Part shown: piece by piece, positions 7,890 through 17,190 of the stretch
Layout of the letters: each line of letters opens with the position of its first letter
Numbering within the stretch: the first letter of the stretch is position 1
Source: Spirochaetaceae bacterium
GTDB taxonomy: Bacteria > Spirochaetota > Spirochaetia > SZUA-6 > Bin103
Length of the DNA: 64,000 nt
Direction of reading: 5' to 3'
NCBI GenBank assembly: GCA_028818385.1
Contig: JAPPNY010000208.1
Location: 8,098-72,097 of the forward strand
Notes under the pieces: model-generated
The model's input: only the letters and a program-made list of their open reading frames with translations
The model's database searches: none
Told to the model about the DNA's origin: nothing
Made by a program: the position numbers and the translations under genes

Positions 7890-9283
7890 ACTACACCGTG
7901 GACGAGATCGCCGGCATGCTGGGTGCCGGGGTCCGAGGCCGAGCCGAAGCCCGCGTGTCCCAGGTCATCGCGGACTCGCGGCTCGCTCGAGCGGGGTCCT
8001 TGTTCGTGGCTCTGCCGGGGCAGAATGCCGACGGTCACGAGTTCGTGCACGACGCGTTCCGGCGTGGAGCCACGGCGGCGCTGGTCCGCCAGGACCGGCA
8101 CATCGAGCCGGCAGAGCACGGCACGCTGATCGCGGTCGACGATCCGCTGACCGCGCTGTATGACCTGGCCTGCGGCCACAGCGCGGTCCATCGCGCCGCG
8201 GTGCGCATTGCGGTCACGGGCAGCAGTGGCAAGACCACGACCAAGGAGATCCTGGGAGCGATACTGCACCGGGCCAGTTGCAGCCTGGTCTCGGAGGCGT
8301 CGTTCAACGCCGAGGTCGGCCTGCCGATGTCGGTGCTGCGAATGACCGGACAGGAGCGGTTCGCCGTGTTCGAGGTCGGCATCAACTCCATCGGCGAGAT
8401 GGAGCGCTACGCCGCGCTGGCACGGCCGGACCACGCGCTGATCACCAACATCGGCAGCGCACACGTCGGACGGCTCGGCAGTCGCCGCGACATCGCGCGC
8501 GAGAAGGGTGCGTTGCTGCGATCGGTCCCTGCGACCGGTTGCGTGTACCTGCGCGAGCGGGAGCCGGCGACCGAGGTGCTGCAGGCCGGGGTCTGCGCGC
8601 GGGTCATCAGGTATGGAGCGAATTCGACGATCGGGTACGAGCGAAGCGAGAATCTGGGGCTGGATGGCTGGTCCATCCATTGGGAGGGGCTCCAATTCCG
8701 CTTCTCTCTACCCGGTCGTCACAATCTCGACAACGCGCTGGCGGCGCTGACGGTGGCCGCGGAGCTGGGATTCGATCCCCAAACCGTCGCCGCCGGGATT
8801 GAGGCGGTACGGCCGGCTCCCGGCCGCCTGACCGTGCACCGGGGCCGCTGCACGGTCATCGATGACGGCTACAACGCCAACCCGGAGTCGGTGCGGGCGG
8901 CCCTGGTCATGCTGGGCGAGGAGCGGTCGCCCGCGCGTCGGGTGGTGGTTCTGGGACCGATGCTGGAGCTTGGCCGCTACGGTGCCCGCGCGCATCTCGA
9001 TCTGGCGCAGCCGTTGATCGACGCCGGGATCGACATCCTGTGCTGCTTCGGGGCGGCCACCCGGCCGCTCCGCGACGCGTTCGCCGACCAGATCGGCACA
9101 GCGGCCGCGGCGGACCGCGCCATCTGGACGGAAACCATCGAAGGGATCGACGGCCGGCTCCGTGCCATCGTGCGGGATGGCGATCTGGTGCTGTTGAAGG
9201 CATCTCGAGCCTTCCGCATCGAACGGCTGCTCCCGACGCTGGACGTCGACACCTCAGATCCCACGGGACGGTGTGATGGCTAA
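7886..9283 (+). CDS. murF: UDP-N-acetylmuramoyl-tripeptide--D-alanyl-D-alanine ligase
   Basis: Last cytoplasmic step of UDP-MurNAc-pentapeptide synthesis. The ATP-binding loop VTGSSGKTTTKE (about residues 110-121), the FEVGINSIGEM block, TNIGSAHVGRLGS and DDGYNANPESV are all present, with the three-domain Mur ligase layout and normal length (465). ATG 7886 overlaps the ftsL stop. Other cytoplasmic mur genes (murC, murD, murG, mraY) are not in this window. Confidence 0.95.
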   Translation: MNYTVDEIAGMLGAGVRGRAEARVSQVIADSRLARAGSLFVALPGQNADGHEFVHDAFRRGATAALVRQDRHIEPAEHGTLIAVDDPLTALYDLACGHSAVHRAAVRIAVTGSSGKTTTKEILGAILHRASCSLVSEASFNAEVGLPMSVLRMTGQERFAVFEVGINSIGEMERYAALARPDHALITNIGSAHVGRLGSRRDIAREKGALLRSVPATGCVYLREREPATEVLQAGVCARVIRYGANSTIGYERSENLGLDGWSIHWEGLQFRFSLPGRHNLDNALAALTVAAELGFDPQTVAAGIEAVRPAPGRLTVHRGRCTVIDDGYNANPESVRAALVMLGEERSPARRVVVLGPMLELGRYGARAHLDLAQPLIDAGIDILCCFGAATRPLRDAFADQIGTAAAADRAIWTETIEGIDGRLRAIVRDGDLVLLKASRAFRIERLLPTLDVDTSDPTGRCDG

Positions 9284-10457
9284 CGGCGATGCGCCGGCGG
9301 GGCACCGCCGCACCGATCTCACGCTGATCGTCATCCTGATCACCCTCACCGGAATCGGCCTGGGGGTGCTGCTGTCGGCTTCGCACTACCGCGCGCAGCA
9401 CGTGTTCGGCGACTCGCTGTACTTCGTCAGGCGCCAGGCGCTGTTCATCCTGATCGGGACGATCGCGGCGGTCGTGGTCTCCCGGGTGGACGCAAGGGTC
9501 CTGGGGCGCCTGTCGATCCCGCTGCTCGCGCTGTCGGGCGTACTGATGGCGCTGACGCTGATCCCCGGCATCAGCGAACCGATACAGGGGGCGCGGCGCT
9601 GGCTGGTGGTGGCCGGCATCTCCTACGAACCGTCGGAGCTCGTCAAGTTCACGCTGGTGCTGTACCTGGCATCGATGCTGTCACGCAAGTACGACGCCAG
9701 AACCGACGCCGTCAATACGCTGCTGCCGCCGGTCATCGTGGTGTGCGTCTTCGCGGCGCTGATCTACCTGCAGAACGACTTCTCCACCGCGGCGCTGCTG
9801 ATACTGGTCACCGGCATCATCTTCTTCATCGGTCGGGTGCAGTTCCGGTACTTCGTCGCCCTCGCGCTGGTGGGTGCACCGCTCGCGGCGATGATGATCT
9901 TCACGCGCGTCCATCGCGTCGAGCGGGTCATCGCGTTCTTCAATCCGGAGGCGGATCCGACGGGATTCGGCTACCAGGTGCTGGCGGCACGCCAGGCGCT
10001 CACGTCCGGGGGGTTGACCGGGCTCGGGCTCGGCCAGGGCGTCCGCAAGCTCGGCGATGTTCCGGAGATTCACTCCGACTTCGTGTTTGCGGTCGTGGGC
10101 GAGGAGACCGGACTGATCGGCGTCGCGATCGTGCTGGCCCTGTTCGTGGCGTTCGCCTCCCGCGGCTATCAGATCGCCGGCATGGCTCAGGATCGCTTCG
10201 ACGCCTACCTGGCGTGCGGGATCACCACGTCCGTGACCGTGCAGGCATTCGCCAACATCGCCGTGGTCGCCGGCCTGCTGCCGGCAACCGGGATCCCGCT
10301 GCCGCTGTTCTCTCACGGAGGATCCGCGATGGTGATGACCCTGGTGATGGCAGGCGTGCTCTGCGGCATCAGCCGGCGCGCGGCAGGGGGCGCATCACTG
10401 GCGTCCGGCGCCGGACTGTCCGGCCGGGCGCGACCCGTGGGAGCGCGCGGTGCGTAG
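9276..10457 (+). CDS. ftsW: SEDS-family septal peptidoglycan polymerase FtsW
   Basis: Polytopic glycosyltransferase with about ten membrane helices. Family motifs: ARRWLVVAGISYEPSELVK, LIYLQNDFSTAALL, GFGYQVLAARQAL with GLTGLGLGQGVRKLGDVPE followed by HSDFVFAVVGEE, and LPATGIPLPLFSHGGSAM. The start is ATG 9276 (GTG 9273 is adjacent), inside the last codons of murF. FtsW rather than RodA is chosen from position in the dcw cluster. Its usual partner class B PBP is not adjacent but may be the gene at 19782-21659. Confidence 0.93.
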   Translation: MANGDAPAGHRRTDLTLIVILITLTGIGLGVLLSASHYRAQHVFGDSLYFVRRQALFILIGTIAAVVVSRVDARVLGRLSIPLLALSGVLMALTLIPGISEPIQGARRWLVVAGISYEPSELVKFTLVLYLASMLSRKYDARTDAVNTLLPPVIVVCVFAALIYLQNDFSTAALLILVTGIIFFIGRVQFRYFVALALVGAPLAAMMIFTRVHRVERVIAFFNPEADPTGFGYQVLAARQALTSGGLTGLGLGQGVRKLGDVPEIHSDFVFAVVGEETGLIGVAIVLALFVAFASRGYQIAGMAQDRFDAYLACGITTSVTVQAFANIAVVAGLLPATGIPLPLFSHGGSAMVMTLVMAGVLCGISRRAAGGASLASGAGLSGRARPVGARGA

Positions 10458-11256
10458 GGCCGCGCTGGCCGTGCTGCTGATCGGCGGCGTGGTGGTGGTG
10501 GGACTGCTGACCCAGTTCCTGTTCAGCAGCCTCATCGCCCCGCAGCTCCTGATCAGAAAGATCGTCGTCTACGGCGAGTTCCCGGTTTCGACCGTGGAAT
10601 TGAAGCGCATCGCGGGGCTCGACGGTGACGATCACGTCTTCGATGTCGACACCCAGGCCATCGCCGAGCGGATCGCCGCCCACCCGATGGTCCGATCGGC
10701 ATCGGTGCGAACCCGCATCCCGGGCACGCTGGAGATCACCGTGACCCGGCGCCAGCCGCTGGCGATGTCGCTGGCGACGATCGAGGGCCGCAGCGTGCCG
10801 GTGGTGTTCGACGCCAGCGGGGTCATCATGGAGGTCGATCCCGGCACGGCGCCGGAGTTGCCGATCGTGTCCGGGCTTCGCTTCGTCCAGCCGCCACGCC
10901 CAGGAGTCACGCTGCCGGACGAGCTGCTGCCGGCCGTCTCCGCTTTGGCCGCCGTCAGGGATGGCGACTCACGGCTGTACGGCCTGATCTCGGAAGTGGT
11001 GGTGACCACCACCGACACGGGTGCGCTCGACCTGTCGTTCTATCCCAGCATCTACCCGGTCTCGGTGCGGCTGGGCCCGCGCCTGGACATCGAGGTGATC
11101 AGGCATGCGCTCGTGGCGCTCGACGTGCTGGACGCCGACGGCGCGTCGCCCCTTCCCCGGGAGATCGACTTTCGTGGCGGAGAGGCGGTCTACGTCGAGC
11201 CGCCAGCGTCACGGTCGCAGGTAGCTGCTCCGTACGCGCGGTCGACGGATGCCTGA
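10450..11256 (+). CDS. ftsQ: FtsQ/DivIB-type division protein
   Basis: A 268-residue bitopic protein: N-terminal membrane helix (residues 4-27), then a POTRA domain starting at IRKIVVYGEFPVSTVELKRIAGL, followed by the FtsQ segment HPMVRSASVRTRIPGTLEITVTR. GTG start overlaps the end of ftsW by 8 bp. Connects the periplasmic side of the divisome; 14 bp before ftsA. Confidence 0.87.
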   Translation: MRRAALAVLLIGGVVVVGLLTQFLFSSLIAPQLLIRKIVVYGEFPVSTVELKRIAGLDGDDHVFDVDTQAIAERIAAHPMVRSASVRTRIPGTLEITVTRRQPLAMSLATIEGRSVPVVFDASGVIMEVDPGTAPELPIVSGLRFVQPPRPGVTLPDELLPAVSALAAVRDGDSRLYGLISEVVVTTTDTGALDLSFYPSIYPVSVRLGPRLDIEVIRHALVALDVLDADGASPLPREIDFRGGEAVYVEPPASRSQVAAPYARSTDA

Positions 11257-11270
11257 GGTGAGGGGGTAGC

Positions 11271-12509
11271 GTGGCACGGGAAGACGTGATCGTCGGGTTG
11301 GACATCGGCACCAGCAAGGTGTGCGCGATCATCGCGCAGATCGGGCACGAGGGCGGGCTCGAGATCATCGGCGTCGGCACCACCCCGTCGCGGGGGCTGC
11401 GCCGCGGCGTGGTCATCAACATCGACGCCACCGTGCGCTCGCTCCTGAACGCCGTGGAGGCCGCCGAGATGATGTCCGGCCGGGAAGTCACGGGGACTTT
11501 CGCGGGCATCGCCGGCGGCCATATCGAGGGGATCAACTCGCGAGGGGTCGTCGCCGTCACGGGCAGGGACCGGGAAATCACGCGCGACGACGTGGAGCGC
11601 GTGATCGACGCCGCCAAGGCGATCGTCATACCCATGGACCGGGAGGTCGTCCACGTGATCCCGCAGGAGTTCACCGTCGACCAGCAGGACGGCATACGGG
11701 ATCCGATCGGGATGATGGGCGTGCGGCTGGAGGCCGAGGTCCACATCATCACCGGCGCGGTTTCCTCGGCACAGAACATCATCCGCTGCATCAACCGCGC
11801 CGGCTTCAAGGCCGACGACATCGTCCTGGAGCCGCTGGCCGCCGCCGCGGCCGTGCTGAGCCGGGACGAGCAGGAGTTGGGCGTGCTGCTGGTCGACATC
11901 GGTGGCGGCACGACTGACACCCTCGCCTATCTGGACGGTGCACCCTACCTGACCAATGTTCTCGCGCTCGGCGGCGACCAGGTCACCAGCGACATCTCCA
12001 TCATGCTGAAGACGCCCATGGAAGTGGCCGAGCGTCTCAAGCACGAGGCGGGGAGCTGCCATCCCGACGATCTGGACGACGACGAGGTCGAAGCCAGCAT
12101 TCCGGGGGTGGGTGGCCGCCCGCCGCGGCCCATCAAGCGAAGCCGCCTGACGGAGATCATTCGGCCGCGCATGACCGAAGTGTTCGGGATGGTGAAGGAT
12201 CAGTTGGACCGTGCCGGGTACCTCAAGCTGCTGAGCGGCGGCGTCGTGCTGACCGGCGGCGGCGCGCTGCTGCCCGGTGCGGCGGAGTTGGCGACCGACG
12301 TGTTGGGACTGCCGGCGCGGATCGGACATCCGAGGCCCATGGGCGGACTGGTGGAGGAGTACCGCAGCCCGCAGTTCGCGACGGGTGTCGGCCTGGTGAT
12401 GTACGGCCACGGCAAGCGGCGCCCGGAACACTTCGACATGGATACCAGTGAAAGCGGCTACGACAGCGTCTGGGACCGCATGAAACGCTGGTTTCGCGAA
12501 TTCATATGA
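11271..12509 (+). CDS. ftsA: Cell division protein FtsA
   Basis: Actin-like ATPase that tethers FtsZ to the membrane. Phosphate-1 motif VGLDIGTSKVCAII, the SHS2/1C insert after residue 85 (GHIEGINSRGVVAVTGRD), phosphate-2 LLVDIGGGTTDTLAY, adenosine motif VLTGGGALLPG, and a C-terminal amphipathic helix (SVWDRMKRWFREFI) that would be the membrane-targeting sequence. 412 residues. GTG 11271 has a G-rich SD (GTGAGGGGG). The stop codon lies in a 12-bp palindrome, ATTCATATGAAT (12500-12511). Confidence 0.96.
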   Translation: MAREDVIVGLDIGTSKVCAIIAQIGHEGGLEIIGVGTTPSRGLRRGVVINIDATVRSLLNAVEAAEMMSGREVTGTFAGIAGGHIEGINSRGVVAVTGRDREITRDDVERVIDAAKAIVIPMDREVVHVIPQEFTVDQQDGIRDPIGMMGVRLEAEVHIITGAVSSAQNIIRCINRAGFKADDIVLEPLAAAAAVLSRDEQELGVLLVDIGGGTTDTLAYLDGAPYLTNVLALGGDQVTSDISIMLKTPMEVAERLKHEAGSCHPDDLDDDEVEASIPGVGGRPPRPIKRSRLTEIIRPRMTEVFGMVKDQLDRAGYLKLLSGGVVLTGGGALLPGAAELATDVLGLPARIGHPRPMGGLVEEYRSPQFATGVGLVMYGHGKRRPEHFDMDTSESGYDSVWDRMKRWFREFI

Positions 12510-12510
12510 A

Positions 12511-12516
12511 TACTAT
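12511..12516 (+). promoter_or_regulatory. Possible -10 box of an ftsZ-proximal promoter
   Basis: TACTAT, identical to the -10 box of the mraZ promoter, sits in an unusually AT-rich stretch (12500-12528) in the 38-bp ftsA-ftsZ gap, next to the palindrome 12500-12511. The -35 region (CTGGTT) is poor, so this is tentative. Confidence 0.35.
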
Positions 12517-12547
12517 ATGATACCTGTGGTCATCGAAGGAGGGGACG

Positions 12548-13711
12548 ATGACGATTGAGATACATGATGGGGAGCCGCGGTCTCTCACCGAGATCAAGGT
12601 TCTCGGAGTAGGAGGGGGCGGCAGCAACGCCGTCAACCGCATGATCGCTTCCGGACTGCGCAATGTGCGCTTCCTGGCGGTGAACACCGACCTGCAGGCG
12701 CTGGAGTTGAGCCGATCGGAGTTGAAGGTGCCGATCGGCTCGCGGCTGACCGCGGGGCTGGGGGCCGGCGGCGATCCCGAAATCGGCGAGAAGGCGGCGT
12801 TGGAGGATCAACAACGGCTCGAGGAGGTGCTCCGCGATGCCAACATGGTGTTCATCACCGCCGGCATGGGCGGCGGCACCGGTACCGGCGCCGCTCCCGT
12901 GATCGCACGCACGGCTCGGGAGGCCGACATCCTGACCGTCGGCGTCGTGACCAAGCCGTTCGAGTTCGAAGGCGCGCGAAAGATGGCGTTGGCCGAAGAC
13001 GGGATCGAGCGCCTCCGCAAGGAAGTGGACACCCTGATCATCATTCCCAACCAGCAGTTGCTGCGGATCGTGGAGAAGAAGACCTCCATGAAGGAAGCGT
13101 TCTATCTCGCCGACGACGTGCTGCGCCAGGGGGTGCAGGGCATTTCCGACCTCATAACCGAGCCGGGCGAAATCAACATCGACTTCGCCGACGTGCGCAC
13201 CGTGATGAAGGAAAAGGGCGATGCGTTGATGGGCGTCGGCGTGGGAACGGGGGAGAATCGCGCCGTGGACGCGGCGACCAACGCCATCAACAACCCGCTC
13301 CTGGAGCATGCCCGCATCGACGGGGCGCAGGGGATCCTGGTCAACGTGACCGGGGGCGAGGATCTGTGTCTCACCGAGTACGAGGACGTGCTCAAGATCA
13401 TCACCGCCGCCTCCGACGAAGCGCTGGTGATCGCGGGGATGGCGACCAATCCGGACCTCAACGACGAGTTGCGCGTGACCGTGATCGCCACGGGCTTCAA
13501 CCGGGAAGCCGAGCAGGCCGAGCCGGAGGAGGCATCCGACGACGAGGTCGACGTGTTCTCCTACGAGGAGTGGATGAGCCTGAACGGCGGCCGGGGAAGT
13601 CGCAACGGCGGGGCGCACCGGGGGCGCGCGGACGACGATCTGAACGTCCCGGCGGTGCTGCGGGAACAGCAGCGCGCTGCCCACCTCGAGTCCCGGCAGA
13701 CCGAACCCTGA
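12548..13711 (+). CDS. ftsZ: Cell division GTPase FtsZ
   Basis: Tubulin-like GTPase forming the Z-ring. The tubulin signature [13 protein letters not shown] is at about residues 110-122, with the N-terminal [15 protein letters not shown] and the T7-loop region [11 protein letters not shown]. The C-terminal linker is short and Gly/Arg-rich ([10 protein letters not shown]), followed by the conserved tail [13 protein letters not shown] that binds FtsA. SD GGAGGGG precedes the ATG. 387 residues. Confidence 0.97.
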   Translation: MTIEIHDGEPRSLTEIKVLGVGGGGSNAVNRMIASGLRNVRFLAVNTDLQALELSRSELKVPIGSRLTAGLGAGGDPEIGEKAALEDQQRLEEVLRDANMVFITAGMGGGTGTGAAPVIARTAREADILTVGVVTKPFEFEGARKMALAEDGIERLRKEVDTLIIIPNQQLLRIVEKKTSMKEAFYLADDVLRQGVQGISDLITEPGEINIDFADVRTVMKEKGDALMGVGVGTGENRAVDAATNAINNPLLEHARIDGAQGILVNVTGGEDLCLTEYEDVLKIITAASDEALVIAGMATNPDLNDELRVTVIATGFNREAEQAEPEEASDDEVDVFSYEEWMSLNGGRGSRNGGAHRGRADDDLNVPAVLREQQRAAHLESRQTEP

Positions 13712-14598
13712 GCGAGCTCGACGCTGACTTCGGCGCGCATCTGAGCGCCGAGCTCGCGCTGGCCGCGACGAGCGTGGCCACGTACCGGCAGGAGTGCCGG
13801 ACGTTCGAATGCTTCTGCGTCGAGCGCGGCATCGCGATCGCGAACGCCCGCGCCGCCGACATCATCGACTACCTGATCGAGCGCCAGCGGGGCGGGATCG
13901 ACGCTCGCACCGCGGCCAAGTCGGTCAGCGCGCTGCGAGCGCTGTATCGATTCCTGCAGGCGGAAGGAAGAGCAGCGGCGAATCCGGCCGCGTTGATCGA
14001 TCCGCCGCGGCCGACGCGCAAGCTGCCTGCCGTCCTCAGCCCCTCCGACGTGGATCGCGTGCTGGCAGCCGTGGACACGAGCACGCCGTCCGGGCTGCGC
14101 GACCGGGCGCTGTTCGAGATGATCTATTCCTGTGGGCTGCGGGTCAGCGAGGCGGTGGCGCTGCAGGTGACCTCCCTGCATCAGGACCAGGGCTTCGTCA
14201 CGGTATCCGGCAAGGGCGGACGTCAGCGCCTGGTGCCGCTGATGGGCGAGGCGCTCGACTGGATCCAGCGCTATCTGCAAGACGGCCGGCCGGTGCTGGC
14301 CGCGCATGCGGGAGAGGCGGCTCTGTTCCTCAACCGCTCGGGCCGCCGGCTCACACGCGCCGGCATGTGGAAGCGGTTCCAGGAGGCCGCCGTGAGGGCG
14401 GGGGTCGGCGGCAAGCTGCACGCACTGCGCCACTCGTTTGCCACCCACCTGCTGGGGGGAGGCGCCGATCTTCGTTCCGTGCAGGAACTGCTCGGTCACG
14501 CGGATATCACAACCACCCAGATCTACACCCACCTGGACGCCACCGATTTGCGCGACGCGCACCGCCGTCACCATCCGCGAGGGAGCGCCGGAACCTAA
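13708..14598 (+). CDS. Tyrosine recombinase XerC/XerD (first copy)
   Basis: Site-specific recombinase of the Xer family, resolving chromosome dimers at dif with FtsK. Core-binding helices cover residues 1-100; the catalytic residues are present: R in CGLRVSEA, K in SGKGGRQR, H-x-x-R in [13 protein letters not shown] in LLGHADI, and Y in QIYTHLD. The only standard start in frame after the ftsZ stop, GTG 13774, would cut helix 1; CTG 13708, overlapping the ftsZ TGA as CTGA, gives 296 residues, the normal Xer length. With the second Xer at 15668 it flanks dprA. Which is XerC and which XerD is not decided. Confidence 0.9.
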   Translation: MSELDADFGAHLSAELALAATSVATYRQECRTFECFCVERGIAIANARAADIIDYLIERQRGGIDARTAAKSVSALRALYRFLQAEGRAAANPAALIDPPRPTRKLPAVLSPSDVDRVLAAVDTSTPSGLRDRALFEMIYSCGLRVSEAVALQVTSLHQDQGFVTVSGKGGRQRLVPLMGEALDWIQRYLQDGRPVLAAHAGEAALFLNRSGRRLTRAGMWKRFQEAAVRAGVGGKLHALRHSFATHLLGGGADLRSVQELLGHADITTTQIYTHLDATDLRDAHRRHHPRGSAGT

Positions 14599-14667
14599 AG
14601 CACCGCGGACGTGCTGCCGTTTGTATGGTCGGAGGACGCAAGCGCGTTGCAGGACGGAGAACGGGTT

Positions 14668-15675
14668 ATGCGGGCTGATGGACGCTGTCGGGAAGCGGCC
14701 GGCGATCTTCTCGTCGCCGCCCTGGCGATCGATCGCATCGGCTGCCTGAACGCGATGGAGAAGCTGCGCCTGCTCGATCGCGCCCCGGACGTGAGTGCCG
14801 TCTCGCGACTCACTCCCCGCATGGTGCGGGAGGTGTCGGCGCGCCGCCTGCGCGCCGTCCCGGAGGAGCCCGGCAGGCTCGTGGAGGCCGCGGCGCGGGA
14901 GCGATCGCGCTTGACGCAGCTTGGCGGAGGCTGCATGTTGTACGGCAGCAGGCGGTATCCGCCGCTGCTGACGGCGATCCACGATCCGCCGTTCCTGCTG
15001 TACTACCGTGGCCATCACCCTGAGCTTCTCGCGTCCGCCGATCACCTGTCGGTCGTCGGCACCCGTCGCCCGTCGGGGGCGGGCCGGCGCGCGGCGTTCG
15101 AGGTCGGATTCCAGGCGGCACGGCGGGGCGCGACCGTAGTGTCGGGGCTTGCGCGCGGCGTCGACACGGAGGCTCACCGGGGTTGCGTGGCCGCTGGCGG
15201 CCGCACGGTGGCCGTCCTGGGAACCGGCGTCGACACGATCTACCCGGCTTCGAGCGCATCGGTGGCGCGTTCCCTGATCGCCGCCGACGGCCTTCTCCTC
15301 TCCGAGTACCCGCTGGGCACGCAGCCGCGCCGGCATCATTTCCCGAGCCGGAACCGGATCATCAGCGGCCTGTCGACCACGCTCGTCGTGATCCAGGCGC
15401 CGGAGGGATCCGGAGCGCTGATCACGGCCGACCATGCTCTCGATCAGGGCCGGGAGGTGGTGGTGCATGCCGCCGGCCTGGGTGACGCGCAGTGTTCAGC
15501 CGGCAGCGACGCACTGGCGGCCGACGGCGCTCGCGTCATCGAAACCGCCGCCGGCGCGCGTGCAGGGGTTCCGGGCCCGGTCAGGGGTGATGCCGGCGTG
15601 GGCAAGAGGCTTTCGCGGTCGCTGCAGGCAGAGCTGACCGGCGCGTCGTCCTGCTACGGGGGTGATGATGGTTGA
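14668..15675 (+). CDS. dprA: DNA-processing protein DprA (Smf)
   Basis: ssDNA-binding RecA loader of natural transformation, with a Rossmann-like core: SVVGTRRPSGAGRRAA, VSGLARGVDTEAHRG, GTGVDTIYPASS, FPSRNRIISGLS and GSGALITADHAL, then a GREVVVHAAG strand. ATG 14668 is preferred over the GTG at 14611 because a GGAG lies upstream and the protein then starts just before the N-terminal helical region. No clear C-terminal winged helix is visible. Its stop overlaps the second xer gene. topA, which I recall between dprA and xer in Treponema, is absent. Confidence 0.92.
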   Translation: MRADGRCREAAGDLLVAALAIDRIGCLNAMEKLRLLDRAPDVSAVSRLTPRMVREVSARRLRAVPEEPGRLVEAAARERSRLTQLGGGCMLYGSRRYPPLLTAIHDPPFLLYYRGHHPELLASADHLSVVGTRRPSGAGRRAAFEVGFQAARRGATVVSGLARGVDTEAHRGCVAAGGRTVAVLGTGVDTIYPASSASVARSLIAADGLLLSEYPLGTQPRRHHFPSRNRIISGLSTTLVVIQAPEGSGALITADHALDQGREVVVHAAGLGDAQCSAGSDALAADGARVIETAAGARAGVPGPVRGDAGVGKRLSRSLQAELTGASSCYGGDDG

Positions 15676-16591
15676 CACCTTCGTCGCCTATCTCAACGCC
15701 GTCCGGCACAGTTCCCCCGCTACCGTCGCTGCGTATCGGCGGGAGGTGGAGCGTTTTCTGCGCTCTACCGGCACCGAGGATCCCCGTTCGGTCCAGCCCG
15801 CTGCCGTACGCCGTTATCTCGCCACGCTTGCGCAGGAGGGCTTGGGCCCACGGTCGGTGAATCGGGCGATGAGTGCAATCCGCTCCTTCTATCGATTCCT
15901 GCGGCGTTATGACGCCGACACTCCGGATCCCACCGCGGGTCTGCGCGGCCTGCGCGCCGATTCGCGGTTGCCCGTCTTCCTGTTCGAGGACGAGGCCGCC
16001 GCCATGTTGGACTCCGCGGCCGTGTTGGACTCCGCGGCCGAGTCGCCGGGGACGGGAGACGGCCTGACGGCCGTGCGGGACGCGGCGCTGCTGGAGTTCC
16101 TGTACGCGACCGGTTGCCGCGTCGCGGAGGCAGCGGCACTGCGGCTCGAGGACGTTCAGCTCGAAGCGCGTACCGCCCGGGTGACCGGCAAGGGCGGCAA
16201 GCAGCGGATGGTCTACCTGACGGAGTCGGCGGCCCGCTCGCTGCGAACATACCTGCGCGACCGGTTCGCCGCGAACCCCGAGTCGCGGTCGGTGCCCGCG
16301 GTCTTTCTCAACCGGCGGGGCGGCGCCCTCAGCGACCGCGGCATGCGCCTTGCGGTAAGCCGCTACCGCCACCAGGTCGGCAAGCCGGTTTCGCCGCACA
16401 CCTTCCGGCACAGCTTCGCGACGCACCTGCTCAACGGCGGCGCCGACATCCGCACGGTGCAGGAGCTGCTTGGCCACGCCAGCCTGTCCACCACCCAGGT
16501 CTATACCCACACCAGCGTGGACCGGCTCCGTGACGTCTATGCCGTCGCCCACCCCCACGCCCGGCGGGCCCGCCCGGGAACCGCGACGTGA
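15668..16591 (+). CDS. Tyrosine recombinase XerC/XerD (second copy)
   Basis: A 307-residue Xer recombinase with the full catalytic set: R in [10 protein letters not shown] in [36 protein letters not shown] and the tyrosine in VYTHTS. ATG 15668 (also 15665 or GTG 15662) follows a GGGGG stretch and overlaps the dprA stop. An 18-bp in-frame duplication (16004-16039) gives a repeated [12 protein letters not shown] before the catalytic domain. The stop overlaps the hslV GTG. Confidence 0.92.
   Translation: MVDTFVAYLNAVRHSSPATVAAYRREVERFLRSTGTEDPRSVQPAAVRRYLATLAQEGLGPRSVNRAMSAIRSFYRFLRRYDADTPDPTAGLRGLRADSRLPVFLFEDEAAAMLDSAAVLDSAAESPGTGDGLTAVRDAALLEFLYATGCRVAEAAALRLEDVQLEARTARVTGKGGKQRMVYLTESAARSLRTYLRDRFAANPESRSVPAVFLNRRGGALSDRGMRLAVSRYRHQVGKPVSPHTFRHSFATHLLNGGADIRTVQELLGHASLSTTQVYTHTSVDRLRDVYAVAHPHARRARPGTAT
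16004..16039 (+). repeat. In-frame tandem 18-bp duplication in the second xer gene
   Basis: Two copies of RTGTTGGACTCCGCGGCC (16004-16021 and 16022-16039) differing only in the first base. They lie in the linker between the core-binding and catalytic domains. Confidence 0.9.
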
Positions 16592-17190
16592 CCGCACGCG
16601 ACGGGTGGGCGCACGCCACCACCGTGGTCGCCGTCCGCCGCGACGGCACGCTGGCACTGGCGGCCGACGGTCAGGTGTCCCTGGAGGCGACCGTGGTGAA
16701 GAGCACCGCGCGCAAGGTGCGAACGCTGATGGGCGGCAGGATCGCGGTCGGCTTCGCCGGCGGCACGGCGGACGCCTTCACGCTGTTCGAACGCTTCGAG
16801 GCGAAGGTGAAGGAGTTCGGCGGGGACTTGATGCGTGCGTCGGTGGAGCTGGCAAAGGAGTGGCGCTCCGATCGGGTTCTGCGGCGGTTGGAGGCGTTGC
16901 TGGTCGCGGGGGACGCGCACGCCACGTTTCTGATCACCGGCAACGGCGACGTGCTGGAGCCGGATCACCCTGTTGTGGGGATCGGTTCGGGCGGTGCATA
17001 CGCCGCCGCTGCGGCGCGTGCCTACCTGGACGCCTCGGATCTCCCGGCTCGAGAGATAGCCCAGCGCGCGATGGCGATCGCCGCCGACATCTGCGTGTAT
17101 ACGAACGATCGGATCGTCATCGAGGAAGTTTCGCCCAAGGCCGATTCGCACAGGGCCGATTCGCCCAAGGAGAGGGTCGATGACCGTTGA
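16588..17190 (+). CDS. hslV: ATP-dependent protease catalytic subunit HslV (ClpQ)
   Basis: Threonine protease of the proteasome fold that pairs with HslU. The catalytic threonine follows a 10-residue leader (…[15 protein letters not shown]; Thr at about 11), so a short propeptide must be removed. [16 protein letters not shown] and [15 protein letters not shown] are family blocks. The last 15 residues contain a small duplication ([13 protein letters not shown], 17140-17169) and overlap hslU by 11 bp. GTG 16588. Confidence 0.95.
   Translation: MTARDGWAHATTVVAVRRDGTLALAADGQVSLEATVVKSTARKVRTLMGGRIAVGFAGGTADAFTLFERFEAKVKEFGGDLMRASVELAKEWRSDRVLRRLEALLVAGDAHATFLITGNGDVLEPDHPVVGIGSGGAYAAAAARAYLDASDLPAREIAQRAMAIAADICVYTNDRIVIEEVSPKADSHRADSPKERVDDR

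Noticed and set aside
11190..12431. A 413-codon minus-strand frame opposite ftsA
   Set aside because: Product is His/Arg-rich with no domain; the plus strand is a complete FtsA.
13708..16591. Phage or integron integrases
   Set aside because: Both recombinases have normal Xer length and motifs and sit in a conserved housekeeping order with dprA; no attachment sites, gene cassettes or phage genes are seen.
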